Positions 9,727 to 20,640 of a stretch of 64,000 nt of DNA are shown here, piece by piece (the stretch's first letter is position 1; every line of letters starts with the position of its first letter). The notes beneath the pieces are model-generated. The model did no database searches. It saw only the letters and a program-made list of their open reading frames with translations, and was not told the DNA's origin. Source of the stretch: Phytophthora quininea (lineage: Eukaryota; Oomycota; Peronosporomycetes; Peronosporales; Peronosporaceae); the NCBI GenBank assembly GCA_011947345.1, contig JAAVTG010000645.1, positions 62,001 through 126,000 of the forward strand, in the 5' to 3' direction. The position numbers and the translations under genes were made by a program.

Positions 9727-11895
9727 CTATTTAAGCAGATCAATGTTTGAGCGTACTACCATGGTGTCATTCACCACTGCGGGCTTGAGGCGATTTCTGT
9801 GCTTTGTTAGCGTGTTACCCGCGCTAGAGAAATTGCTTTCAGATACAGCACTTGAAGCTGGTACGCATAGGATGGAGCGAGCCACCTTAGCTAGCACTAG
9901 AAAAGAACGACTGCCAGTGTCGCACCACCAAAGTAACAAGTCAAAGCCATCCTCGTCCTCCTTTTCGTCTTCACTCTCCAGTCGAAAATCGAGGAACTGC
10001 TCGAACTCCTGTTCTTCAGCTGTAGGTAGGGATCTACCTTCGGAGATACTATCGTCACTTTCGTCAGATGAGCATATTGCTGCATCGCGTCTTATAGATC
10101 GAGCTTGCTACTGCTTGCTTCGTTTTCGTTTTCTTTTGTTTTTTTGCGCTGTGTATCCTTTGTCGACTGGATACGAGCACCTCGCTCTTATGACGACGGA
10201 AGCAACTTCATGTACGCAAGCAGACCCACCTTCGCACGCTCAATATCCTCATCTGAATCTCTAAACTTGCCGAGGCTGTGCTTTTCGCGAGAATCCAGCG
10301 ATGTAGCAATATAATGGCACTGATACAACGTCCATTTGGAAAATGCGTGATTCTTCAGGAGTACCTTGATGGTAGTGACTGTTTCGCTATCACGGGGTAT
10401 TACTTCAGTGGATGCGTGATAGTCGTTTTCATCGGAACCATCGTCGGTGTCACCGTCAAGACGAATGTCTTCTAGCTGCGGTCTGAGGTGTTGTAGGAGG
10501 TTGTATCGCTCGTTCACGACCAGGTGAAGCGTAGGAGTTTTCCAGCATTCCAATCGCAGTGTGGCATACTGAAAAGGCTTCAGAAAGCGAAAGATCTCAA
10601 GCAGAAGGGTCTTGTCGACGCAAGTGACCAGACTAACCTTGCCTTTTGGGATCAGAAGTTCCACCAGCTGATCATACGAAGCTCCAACACTCTCAAAGGC
10701 GACTAGCATTGAATTCCAGCGTACTGTTTTCTTGTTTGAGTGTCGTTGTCAGCTCCTTGTTCAATTTGGCTTGTTTGATGTACTTCACGAGCTTTTGCAG
10801 GATTTGATGAGACCAAAAAGCTGTGGAGCTTCATCAAAAAAGCGATAAAACGGCTTTGACTTTATTCCACCCACTATCTTTGTAGTTTTGCTGAAGATTG
10901 TCGAAACTATCGTGGCGGTCTTGTGATCAGCACATGGTAGCCACTTGTAAAACGATGGAATGCCTTCCGATCCACACAGATTCGATCCGCTATTAGTGAC
11001 CACAACACATTGGGACGGATCTGCGATACCATAAGACAGCAAACACGCAGAAAAAGCTGCAGCAAAACCGGCGCCGTGTGCGTCTTCTCATGCACTTCTT
11101 TGACTTGAAGTGTTCGCGACTTTAAAGCAAAGTCACTAGATACATAGTGAATAGTCATTGACATGAAAGAGCGACTTTGAACTGAGTCCGTCCAAAGATC
11201 CATTGTAAAACCAGCTCCAACATCATCCTGCATCTGGAAAGAGCGGATTTCCTTCAGCTTGGCGCGGATCGTGTTTGCATCGTCTTCTATCCGTTGTTTG
11301 ACAGTGTTTGCGCAAGGAAGATAATTAGCAAGGTCGTCTCGATCGCAAACCCGCATTAAACGCAGCCGCAATAATGTTCTTAAATCCATCTCCGTCAACA
11401 ATAGAAAATGGTCGGAGGTCTGTGCAGCACATTTTGGGAATTTGTTGCACCATGATCTTCTTGTCAGATACATGTACGCGTTGGTGGGTCAAGAAAGTCT
11501 TGATAATACCGCAGTCGGGTTCCTGGAATGGTGAACTACACGAATTGTAGTGGTTTTTCAAAGTGGTAGTACCATTCTGAGAACTATAGGCATTTACGGA
11601 GTAGCATCCGATGCACACTATGAAGCCAGAGTTGTGCGCTCTGAACTCGAGACCTGAACGTTTTTCGTGCACGTGCTGGAATTTAGTCCAGCATAGCGCC
11701 TTTGAAGCCCCATGTTCTCGGAGGGTCAGTAGTAGGCTTCGCAGACGCAGTGACTGTCGTTCGAATAGCGGATTTCAGCTCATGCATGGGGAGGTTTCGC
11801 ATTTCATCAAGTTTTTCCTTCACAGCTGCGGTGCTGAGATCGTCGTCTTCCATTCGGCTGAGACTTCGTTGCTTGCACCTGTGTAGCTCCGCCAA
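9727..11895 (-). mobile_element. hAT-family DNA transposon, transposase in broken frames
   Basis: Read on the minus strand: an N-terminal helix-rich part (11683-11895); a BED-type zinc finger with CIGCYSVNAYSSQNGTTTLK and a downstream His-x5-Cys (11325-11672); the RNase H-like first catalytic block GFTMDLWTDSVQSRSFMSMT, with Asp in DLWTD (10907-11473); an insertion region with TLRLECWKTPTLHLVV (10188-10709); and the C-terminal dimerisation block ARSILCVPASSAVSESNFSS with AGNTLTKHRNRL (9727-9939). Order and content are those of a complete hAT transposase, but at least four frame breaks make it non-functional. Confidence 0.8.
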
Positions 11896-12893
11896 AGATA
11901 TCTATTCTGAGTGTTGCCCGGCCAACCGCTAACCGGCGCCCGGTAGTCTTTAAACCACTCGGGTGCCCTCACCCGCCCGAAAATAGTATTGACAGTCACC
12001 GTACGGGTGAGGGTATGCCGGGTGGCCTTCCTCGGCCACCAACTGCGACCTCTGCTGTCCAGCTCTCGAACATTTTACAAGTTTAAGAGTTGAGGTCTGA
12101 ATTAGGAGGTCTCAAATACGGTACTCAAACATACTTTCCAACCGTGAAAACCACTAATGTAGTATTGCCCCAATGCGGGGGAGGGGCGAAATTCCTCCAA
12201 AAACTGGGTGGGGTATCTCCCAAGTTGTAAGCAAGAAAAGTGCGCAAATGTGAGCCAAAACGAGTGGGGGTCTCAGATTCAAATTTCGTCCTTAGATCAG
12301 GAAAACACTGTACTACCTCGGGAGGAAGCCCTCCCATCGATGCAGAAGAAGGAGAGGACGGCGCGCGCTATGGCGACAGCTACGCTGCATTTCCCCTCCA
12401 CCGCGCTCGAATGTATTAATGTGCACGTTCCTCTTCCCTTCCGAATACCTAGCATAGACTGATTCGGTGTAGATATCGCTACAACACGTGCCAGCGTTGC
12501 TTTTCCATTGATGCGTATAGCTGCTCTAGAATACCCCCATTTTGCGCTCCTACGTTCATATAAATTGCACCGAAGGCGCCCAGGCTGAAGTGTTTGCTCG
12601 TACCTACATGTACATGCTCGCGCGGGCGGCAGGGACGCTATCTGGGGCGAGATTCGCCTTCCACGGCGGAGCATGCGCACCATGCAGGTGCCGGTAGCAT
12701 CGATCATTTTCTTGGCGTCGAACTTGAACTTCGAAATGAGCTGCTTATTTTGACAGTGAGCAGAAATTTTCCCAAAACGTGAGCAGAGGTAATTGTTTTG
12801 CTCGTGATTCCCGCACTTGGCTGAAAGCATGTATTCACGGTCCTAGTTCGCAGCGCCCGTAGCGCTCGCTACGTCTAGCCGACTATATTGTGT
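11896..12893. other. Right flank of the hAT element, no gene
   Basis: At 11930-12040 there are inverted G/C-rich blocks (gggtgccctcacccgcccg and gggtgagggtatgccgggtgg) that may be the terminal region of the hAT. The minus frame 12125-12337 has no recognised domain. Confidence 0.35.
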
Positions 12894-13330
12894 CTAAACA
12901 CGAAAACAATCTATCGTAGCTCTCACACTGTCGGGTTGAACCGGATCGGTGCAAGTCGAGATGCAGGAGTGTTGGTTTCTTGCAGTAAGACGTCCATGGT
13001 CGGCAAAAGAGCAACTTGGCTGCTTGTCTGCTGCGACAGCTCGAATGCACTGGGGTAGCGCCGCGATCCATTCACTTAGCATGGTACCCTTCGACCCACG
13101 AGCTAGCCTGACGATCGCAATCCACCGCTTCGTTTATCCAGCAGCGTTCGATCCTGCGCTTCCAAATGTCGAGCCACACGGAATCGATGTAGGCGGCTTC
13201 TGTAGGAAAAGTTTCTTGAGCTCGATCCGCCAGCTCGGTCTCTGTTTGAGGGGGCACATGGAAGCGTTCTCCTGATGAGACCTTTTCATTACTAGAGCGT
13301 ATCCTCTTCCTCGAGCAAACGAGTTCACTG
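12894..13330 (-). mobile_element. MULE-type transposase C-terminal remnant
   Basis: The minus frame reads AAYIDSVWLDIWKRRIERCW and then ASSWVEGYHAK, changing frame into EWIAALPQCIRAV. The order Trp-x3-Arg-x6-Trp followed by S-x-V-E-G-x-H-A-x-L-K is the end of Mutator-like transposases in oomycetes. Only this piece is present and it is frame-broken. Confidence 0.45.
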
Positions 13331-14407
13331 CTAGTTGGGTATCTCGCGTGTAGCGAAAGTCGATTCGGGATGCACGTCAATCTGCCACACAGTAGGGCCT
13401 GCCATCGATTGGCAAAGACGGAGGTTTGTTGCAGAACGAGGAGGTGCACTGAAGGCATGACGAGGGATTTCCAAACGAAGCAAGATCAGTTGCGAAACCA
13501 TTGGATTTACAAGAGAGCGCACCAACAACTTCGATGTTGGAATAGCTCTAAATGTGTGGCACGTGGCATGGTGTTGATATCAGCTCCCTGCTCGAGGAGC
13601 CGGGATTCTTGCGGACGCGCCAAAATCGAAGATATGCGCCTCGAAAAGGAGCAGACACCGTCAAGTGCGCCAGCTCAGTCACCGGTAAATTGTCGACGCC
13701 TCCTGGCTACTGGGCTACTGGGCGCTGGCGATATGCGTGCACTCGCGCTGATTTCCCAAGAGACCCCGTGGCCAGCAAGAGGTTTGCCGGAAAACGCGGG
13801 CCGTTGGCTGCCGCTAGCGGGGGCGGGGCCTTCGCCGCTCTGGGTGCAGAGGCGCCAGACTGCAACGACGACGGGCGCAGCGCGGGGATTCATGTGATGG
13901 TCCACCGTCGTGCGGATTCGTTGCACGAATGTATCGCCTGAGCACAGAACGCGGCTCCGCTCTGGAGTGCAGCAAAGGCTTGCTCCGGGGCGCTTGGTGC
14001 AGCCTGCGCTTCAACCGCACGCCGACGTCACATTGTCAGTGACGTCGACGGGCTCTATTTTTCGAATGAGCCAATCAAACGCCATCAAAGGACGTTCGAA
14101 AAATCGGTGCTGGAGCCGGCGATCGCACGGCCGGAGCGGCCACTTCGACCCGCGCAGCTCCGCGCGCGGCCTCTTTCTGCCCCGAACTGGCCGTCGCCAG
14201 CGCCCGTCGGCCGCGCGTAGCGGCACTTCGCACTCGGCGGTGCTCGGCAGAAGGAATCCCCGCGCACGCGCACGCCGCTCCCAGCTCGGTGGCCAGCTCC
14301 AGCGCTGACCTGTTGCCTTCCGCGGAGCCCCCGCCCCCAGTGCTTCGCCCTGCGCGCTCTGCTCGACCCCCCGCCGCCTGCCCCGACCTCACTCCCGTCT
14401 TCGCCGC
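13331..14407. other. Intergenic, upstream region of the ankyrin gene
   Basis: No supported gene. The frames on both strands are arginine/alanine-rich shadows. Confidence 0.4.
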
Positions 14408-16890
14408 ATGCACGCCACGAGCTCCAGCACGCAGAGCGGAGGCAGCCCCGTCACGGAGGACGAAGAGTCCATGTCGCCCTTCTCCTCGCCTTCCTCCGCC
14501 TCCACCAACGGCGCCAGCTTCGCGCAGCTGCTGCAGCGCGCCGCCCAGCGCGGAGACGCCAAGCAGATCGCCAAGCTCGTGCAGACTGCGCGCACCAGCG
14601 CCTCCTCGCCGTCCTCCAGCATCGACCTCGCCAAGCGCTCGTCCTCCTCGTCCTCGTCGGATGCTTGGCTCGACGCCGCAGACGAGGACGGCTTCACGGC
14701 GTTGCACCTCGCCTGCGTGGGCGGCCATGACGGCGCCGTAGAGGAACTGCTGCGCGCCGGCGCCCGGATGGAGGTCGCCACGCCCGAGGGCTTCACGGCG
14801 CTCATGTTCGCGGCCTGGTCCGGGGCGCTCTCGCTCGTGCAGACCTTGGTGTCGCACGGGGCGGACGTGCAGGCTCGCGACGTGGATGGCAACGACGCCG
14901 CCTTCATCGCCGAGATGAACGACCACGCGCCGGTGGCCAGGTACCTGCACCAGCAGATGGAGAACGCGGAGGAACCGCAGGGCTCGTCTTCCTCCAAGAA
15001 AGAGAGCGGCGGCGGCTTCAAGTCCATCGAGAGCTCTCCGATCAAGTCGGTGCACTCCAGCAGCTCCAGCGCCTCCACCGGGTCCGAGGAAAGCGCCATC
15101 GACAGCGGAAGCAGCTCGTCGACATGCTCGTCGCCCGAGCAACTCGCCGGGAAAGCTCTGCTCACCGAGGACTCGAGTCCCTCGGGGATACCGTCGACGG
15201 CGCCACCCCATTGCACGTTGCGGCTATGCACGGTCAATTGGAGACCGTGAAGGTGCTGCTGGCTCGCGGTGCGAGCCTGTCGGCTGCGCTCCCGGGCGGC
15301 GCCACGGGGTTGCACCTGGCCTCGGCGTCGGGCTTCTCGGACGTCGTCTCCTTCTTGCTTGACCAGGGCCTTCCTGTGGACGAGTCCACGGCTGCAGGCA
15401 CCACCCCGCTGCACGAAGCTGCGTTCCAGGGGCACGTAGAGGTGGCCAGACTGCTGCTCGAGCGCGGCGCCAATGTCGATGCGGCCACCGAGCGCGGCAC
15501 CACGCCTCTGCATCGCGCAGCGGAGAATGGCCACGTGCAGATCGCAGAGCTGCTCATCGCGCACGGGGCTCACATCGATGCTGTCACGACCGACTATCTG
15601 GCAGCGGCTGGAGGGACGGAGGCGTCGGGGATCGATCGCGCCGCCGGCGTCGCCGAAGGCACCGGAAATCGGTAGCCGTGGAGACCGAGAACCACCCCCA
15701 TCGAGGAGTCCCCCGAACGCGAGCCGCGGACACTCGACGAGCTGGAGAAGGAAGCGTCTACGTGCCGGTCGAGCCAGGTTGCGCTATGCCTTGCCGCCAA
15801 GAACGGTCACCTTGACATGGTGCAGTATCTCCTCACACGCGGCGCGGCCAGCTCGACCGAGCTCGGGGCGCTGGAAGCATCCCGACACCCGATTATGCTG
15901 GCAGCTCGACGCGGCCATTTGGAGATCGTGCGCGTCTTGCTGGCCCGCGACGAGTGCGCGACGAGTTTACCAGACGCGGCCTCGCGCGTGTTATGCTGTG
16001 CCGCGGAGCATGGCTACCTACAGATGGTGGAGCACGCGTTGGCTCGCGGTGCTGACATTGAGGCCGTCGGTGGCAAGAAGCAAGCAACGCCGCTGGTGCT
16101 CGCGGCGCGCCAGGGCCACCTATCCGTCGTGCTGCACCTCCTTTGGGGTGGGGCGAACCTGGAGGCCGCCACGGCCACTACCGGCTACACAGCTCTGCAC
16201 TACGCTGCCAAGCACGGGCACCTGACGATTGTCAACAGTTTGCTGCTCAACGGTGCTGATGTTGACGCTGTCTGCACCCACCGCCAGTCGTCTCCGCTTC
16301 ATCTGGCAGCCGAGTCGGGCCACGGGGACGTTGTGCGCTGCCTGTTGTCGTTCGATGCCAATGTCGACGCGGAGAAAGGCCCAGGGACTATGACGGCGCT
16401 GCACATTGCAGCGGAGCGAGGCCACGCAGGAGTAGCGCGCGAGCTTTTAGCTCACGGGGCGCACCTTGAAGCGCGAGCGCAAAACGACCTGCGCGCACTG
16501 TTCATCTCGGCCTACTGTGGCCACAAAGACGTCGTTGAGCTGCTTCTGGACCACGGAGCCGAGATGGAAGCTACATCGGGCGCCAACAAGACCACGCCTC
16601 TGCGTGGGGCCGTCTCGAAGCGCCGGACCGATGTCGTGGAGCTGCTGCTTGCGCGTGGGGCCGACGCCAACGCAAGACAGCCCACGGACGGCACCACAAG
16701 CCTGCACAGCGCGGCTGCCAACGACTTTGCGGACATCTTGAAGCTGTTGGTGGCAGCGGGCGCTGACCCTGACCGAGTGGACCGCGAGGGCCGCACCGCC
16801 ATGGACTACGCTGCTTCCGACCCCATGCGTCTGCAGTTGCGTCTCGCGCTGCTGAAGGCTCACTGGCAGAAGCAAGACGACCAAAAGTGA
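14408..16890 (+). CDS. Large ankyrin-repeat protein, with one frameshift and one in-frame stop
   Basis: The start is the ATG at 14408 (MHATSSSTQSGGS). A Ser-rich head of about 90 residues is followed by three ankyrin repeats (DEDGFTALHLACVGGHDGAV and so on), a Ser-rich linker (residues about 190-255) and then a long array of roughly a dozen repeats with the canonical G-TPLH-AA--GH--VV-LLL-GA pattern up to the C-terminus (KQDDQK). The frame changes at the G run 15184-15187, where one extra base would join SPSG to DTVDGATPLHVAAMHG. An in-frame TAG at 15673-15675 interrupts a low-similarity linker, after which the same frame resumes with IEESPEREPRTLDELEKEAS. If both are errors the protein would be about 825 aa. 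Ankyrin arrays bind other proteins; no catalytic domain is visible. The long minus frames here are antisense shadows. Confidence 0.8.
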
Positions 16891-17674
16891 GGTCACATCT
16901 CCACGCCACGCACACACATGTTAAGACATGTACTTGCAGGACGCTGCCCGCGCCACTGCTGAATTTCGGCTTCTCCGTTAGAGCTGTAACTTAACAAACA
17001 AACAAAAATGAATGACGTTTTACGCCATGGAGTGTGGAGCGGAGCGCACCGCAGGGTCGAATGCGCATCAAACGGCGCGAGCACCGTGGCCATCACGAAA
17101 GTTGACGGGCGAGCTGGTAAAGATCCCACGCTCCGAGGTAGCCAGCATCGAGCACTAGTGACCGGCGAGCAATGCTCGACTCTATCGAGACGCGCCGCGT
17201 TTATCCAAAAAAACACCGAAGCCGCCGACGCAGGAAGAAGCTGAATACCAGCCAGCCGAGGACGGTGTCGGCAAGGAAGCGCGCATTTTGACGTCCTCCT
17301 TCATGGCGAAATGTGCGCGGAGCTCTCTCGAAAGGAACGGCACTGATGCAGCTGATCAGCGCACCGTGCAAAGGATAGGGCGTGTATCCGTGCAAAGCAT
17401 TACAAGCCCCCCACGTCGCGACCCACCTAGCGGCGGTACGTTACACCCGCCGCGGCTTGAGCGCACGGCTCATTCGTCACCCCGCCGTTGAGACTTCAGC
17501 TTGGAACGTGTCACACGGGAGCTCGTGACAGCTCCTTGCAGTGCTCGGCGGTCTGCTCGAGCTCTACACACTGCCCGCGGGCTATGCTCGTCCAGCTGGG
17601 AGCCTGCCGATCGCTGCCTGCCTGGTCCAGCGAGAGATACGCAGGCCGATGTCGCCGAGGACAGCGGATCCGTG
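16891..17674. other. Intergenic, no gene recognised
   Basis: Holds the 3' end of the ankyrin gene and the promoter region of the first elicitin-like gene. A second initiator-like string, GGCTCATTCGTCA, lies near 17468. Confidence 0.4.
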
Positions 17675-17692
17675 AGCTCATTCCCAAACTTC
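17675..17692 (+). promoter_or_regulatory. Inr-like core promoter of elicitin-like gene 1
   Basis: AGCTCATTCCCAAACTTC matches the oomycete initiator and lies about 60-75 bases before the ATG at 17751. Confidence 0.6.
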
Positions 17693-17750
17693 CTACCTGC
17701 CAGCCCAAGCAGCTAGCTTTCTACTTCCGCCAGTACCCCGCCCGCCAAGA

Positions 17751-18326
17751 ATGAAGTTCGCCGCTGTTGCCGCTGCCGCCGCGCTCGCCACGGTTGCCAA
17801 CGCCGCCTCGTGCGATGTGACCTCGCTCGAGACCCTTCTGACCAGCTCGGACACGACCTCCTGCGCCACCGAGTCGGGCTACACGGTGACCTCGCTGGCC
17901 ACCCCCACGGACGCCGAGATGGCCATCATGTGCACGAGCACGGCGTGCCAGTCGGTGCTCTCGCAGCTCGAGTCCCTGGCGCCCTCGGAGTGCACGCTGG
18001 GCACGTTCGCGCTGTACGCCGACCTCATCACCCCGCTGCAGCAGTACTGCTCGGGCGGCTCGACGGCCGGCTCGTCGGCCACGACCACGACTGTGGGCTC
18101 CACCGCTGGCTCGAGCACCACCGCCACGGTGACTGCCTCGTCCACGGGCTCGGCCGCCGCTACCACCACCACCACCTCGTCGACCACCTCGAGCGGTTCG
18201 TCCACCTCGACGACCACGTCCTCGGGCTCCGCCGCCTCGGCCTCGACCGCCGGCAGCAGTGGCGCCAGCATGGCTGCCGTGTCGGCTGGTGCCGTTGTCG
18301 CCGCCGTCGCCGCCGCTTTCTTCTAA
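17751..18326 (+). CDS. Elicitin-like protein 1 (GPI-type), intact
   Basis: 191 aa. Signal peptide MKFAAVAAAAALATVANA, cleavage probably after residue 18 or 19. The elicitin domain has six cysteines at 21, 38, 61, 66, 81 and 100 (spacing x16-x22-x4-x14-x18), with the conserved core PTDAEMAIMCTSTACQSVL and ECTLGTFALYADLITP. Canonical elicitins space their outer cysteines more widely, so this belongs to the elicitin-like group. A Ser/Thr/Ala stalk (residues about 103-165) is suited to O-glycosylation, and a hydrophobic end (MAAVSAGAVVAAVAAAFF) fits a GPI-anchor signal. The family binds sterols or lipids, which Phytophthora cannot make, and many members are sensed by plants. It leads a three-gene tandem group on this strand. 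Confidence 0.92.
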   Translation: MKFAAVAAAAALATVANAASCDVTSLETLLTSSDTTSCATESGYTVTSLATPTDAEMAIMCTSTACQSVLSQLESLAPSECTLGTFALYADLITPLQQYCSGGSTAGSSATTTTVGSTAGSSTTATVTASSTGSAAATTTTTSSTTSSGSSTSTTTSSGSAASASTAGSSGASMAAVSAGAVVAAVAAAFF

Positions 18327-18838
18327 GCGCTGCAGATCTATGAAGACCGGTTGTGGTTGTCCATGATATAACGATTATATAGTCTCCACCCCCACCCACC
18401 CTCCCTCCGCGGATTCGTTATCCTTGATGCAGCTTGTTGTTTTCCCTCTTGCGCTAACGCCTCGAGGAGCTATGCGCTCCCTGAAGGATGCGGTCGCCTT
18501 GAAGAAAGTCGGAGAGTGGTGGGGTCTTCGTGGCAACGATTCTTGCTGCCCGCAGTATCTCAACCTCAACCACGAGTTAATCTCTGCAGGCAACTTGCCC
18601 AGCTCTGATCGCGTCACGCGCCGATCAGATACTTGCCCAGTACTTGCGCTTCGAACAGTGAGTCTGCGCCAAAACCCACCACGTTTGTGTCCGCACCGCT
18701 GTACATGTATCCAAGCCGCCCGGTATGTCACGCCTCGACGAGCTGCAGACTGGGAGCAGTTTCTGCTGGTGGACCAGCCAGGCCGGCAGCGAATGCCCTC
18801 CGCGGGCACCGATATCGGTAGCGCGCGAGGTGTCTCGG

Positions 18839-18858
18839 GGCTCACTTTCCGATTTCCT
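18839..18858 (+). promoter_or_regulatory. Inr-like core promoter of elicitin-like gene 2
   Basis: GGCTCACTTTCCGATTTCCT, followed by GTTGCCGATCAAGC, is shared with gene 3 and lies 50-70 bases before the ATG at 18908. Confidence 0.6.
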
Positions 18859-18907
18859 CGTTGCCGATCAAGCACCGACCTCTCCACTCTCCAGTACTTC
18901 GCCCAAT

Positions 18908-19542
18908 ATGCAGTTCGCCACCATCGTTGCCGCCGCCGCGCTCGCCTCCGTCGCCAATGCCGCCTCGTGCGACGTGACCTCGCTAACCACCCTCCTCACC
19001 AACTCGGACACCAACACGTGCGCCACGGACTCGGGCTACACGGTGACCTCGCTGGCCACCCCCACGGAAGCCGAGATGGCAGTGTTCTGCACGAGCTCGG
19101 CCTGCCAGACCGTGCTCTCGCAGCTCAAGGAGCTGGCGCCCTCGGAGTGCACGCTGGGCACGTTCGCGCTGTACGCCGACCTGATCACCCCTATCGAGGA
19201 GTACTGTGCGAGCAGCTCGACCGCGGGATCGACTACTGCCGCCTCCACGACGAACTCCACGACGGCCGGCTCGGCCGCGGCCACCAACACCACCACTGCT
19301 ACCAGCGCCCCTCTGCTGCCTCGGCTGCCTCGAGCGGATCGGTGGCCGCGGAAGTGACGACGACGGCGCCTTCTACGACGGCGCCCTCCACGACTTCGTC
19401 GAGCAGCTCTGCGGCCACACAGTCCTCGACTTCCGCTGCGTCGGCCTCTGCTTCTGCTTCGACCTCAGGCAGCAGCGGTGCCAGTATGGCCGCCGTGTCG
19501 GCCAGCGCTGTTCTGGCCGCGGTGGCGGCTGCTTTCTTCTAG
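18908..19542 (+). CDS. Elicitin-like protein 2, frameshifted in the stalk
   Basis: The start is the ATG at 18908 (MQFATIVAAAALASVANA). The signal peptide and all six cysteines are intact and close to gene 1 (CDVTSLTTLLTNSDTNTCAT, ECTLGTFALYADLITPIEEY then Cys). Within the Ser/Thr stalk the frame changes at the C run 19308-19311: the first frame ends at 19357, while the other carries on with the stalk and a typical GPI-type tail, ASMAAVSASAVLAAVAAAFF, stopping at 19540-19542. One extra C in the run would give a single frame of about 211 codons. Read literally, the protein would be secreted and unanchored. The tail nearly copies that of gene 1. Confidence 0.85.
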
Positions 19543-19943
19543 GCCTATTGTTGATAAAGAAAATGATTCTCACACCTCTGATCGTGTCTTGCTCACGTGA
19601 ACAAACGCGTTGGAGGCCTTGCTCGCCGTCATTACTGCTGCCACTGAGTGCTGACAGAACTAGCAACACTCCAGCACACCTCGACCTTCGACCTTCGACG
19701 AGAGCAGAAGCACCTTGCTTGCCGAAGTGCTTGATCGAACCTCGCGACCGATGGCTTTTTCACCCGCGACGAGCAGAGGACCTGGCCTCGTCTGCATCGC
19801 GCTCGCGTTGCATGCTACACTGGTCGGCAACAACTCTGAGGACACGCGCCTTGCGCGTGCGGGTCTCCAATAATGGACTCGGGCGCAAGACAAGACTCGG
19901 CAGCGGCACCGGCATCGGAGGGCGGTTGGTGCAGCCGCCACAA

Positions 19944-19962
19944 CGTTCACTTCCCAATTTCT
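19944..19962 (+). promoter_or_regulatory. Inr-like core promoter of elicitin-like gene 3
   Basis: CGTTCACTTCCCAATTTCTC followed by CTGTGCCGATCAAGT, about 40-55 bases before the ATG at 20000. Nearly the same block precedes gene 2, so the promoter was copied with the gene. Confidence 0.6.
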
Positions 19963-19999
19963 CCTGTGCCGATCAAGTGACCCCCTCCACCACCGCACC

Positions 20000-20537
20000 A
20001 TGAAGCTTGTCGCCTTTGCCGTGCTTGCTACCGTCGCCAACGCCGACACGTGCGATATCGCCGCTCTCACCCCCTCATGTCCGACTCGGACACGCAAACG
20101 TGCGTCGCCAACACGGGCGTCCCAATGGAGGAGATGAATGACCTTACGACGGACGAGATGGATACCCTCTGCACGGACACTGCGTGCCAGGCGTTCGTGG
20201 CCAAGATGAAGGAGCTGGCGCCGTCCGAGTGCACCATGGGGTCGTTCTCGCTGTACGCAGGCTTCATCACCCCCTGGAGGAGTAATGCAACAGCTCGTCG
20301 ACGTCGAACAGCTCGACGGCGCCGACCACGACGAGCTCGGCTGCGGCGATGGACTCCACCTCGGGCTCGGCCGCCGCCACTGTGACCATTTCGTCCACGG
20401 GCTCAGCAGGCGCCTCGACGACAACTACCTCGAGTGGCTCGGCTGCAGCAGCGTCAGCCTCGGGCAGCAGTGGGGCCAGCAGAACTGTCGTTTCCGCCGG
20501 AGCCGTCCTTGCGGCCATCGCCGCCACGCTTTTCTAG
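20000..20537 (+). pseudogene. Elicitin-like gene 3, probable pseudogene
   Basis: The start is the ATG at 20000 (MKLVAFAVLATVANADTCDI). Elicitin similarity then changes frame at the C run 20070-20074, continues with SDSDTQTCVANTGVPMEEMN and DTACQAFVAKMKELAPSECT, and changes again at the C run near 20270-20274. After the second change the expected Glu-Glu-Tyr-Cys reads GAG GAG TAA TGC: the conserved Tyr codon before the sixth cysteine is a stop. Beyond it an intact Ser/Thr stalk and hydrophobic tail (SGASRTVVSAGAVLAAIAAT) remain in frame to 20537. The two run-length breaks could be errors; the TAA is a point change and argues for real loss. Confidence 0.75.
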
Positions 20538-20640
20538 GAAACCCTCATCGCTGGGGTGTCAATATGAACCAGTACACATCGTTTTGCTGTTAGAGCTGTT
20601 CTTTTGCATCGCGATCACCACGACTTGACCCTGGACCTCC

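Noticed and set aside
14075..15573. Two long minus-strand frames opposite the ankyrin gene
   Set aside because: Antisense of ankyrin codons (Ala/Arg/Gly-rich); no domain.
18424..18900. Long 5' extension of the elicitin-like gene 2 frame
   Set aside because: No signal peptide or similarity upstream of the ATG at 18908; the initiator lies inside this extension.
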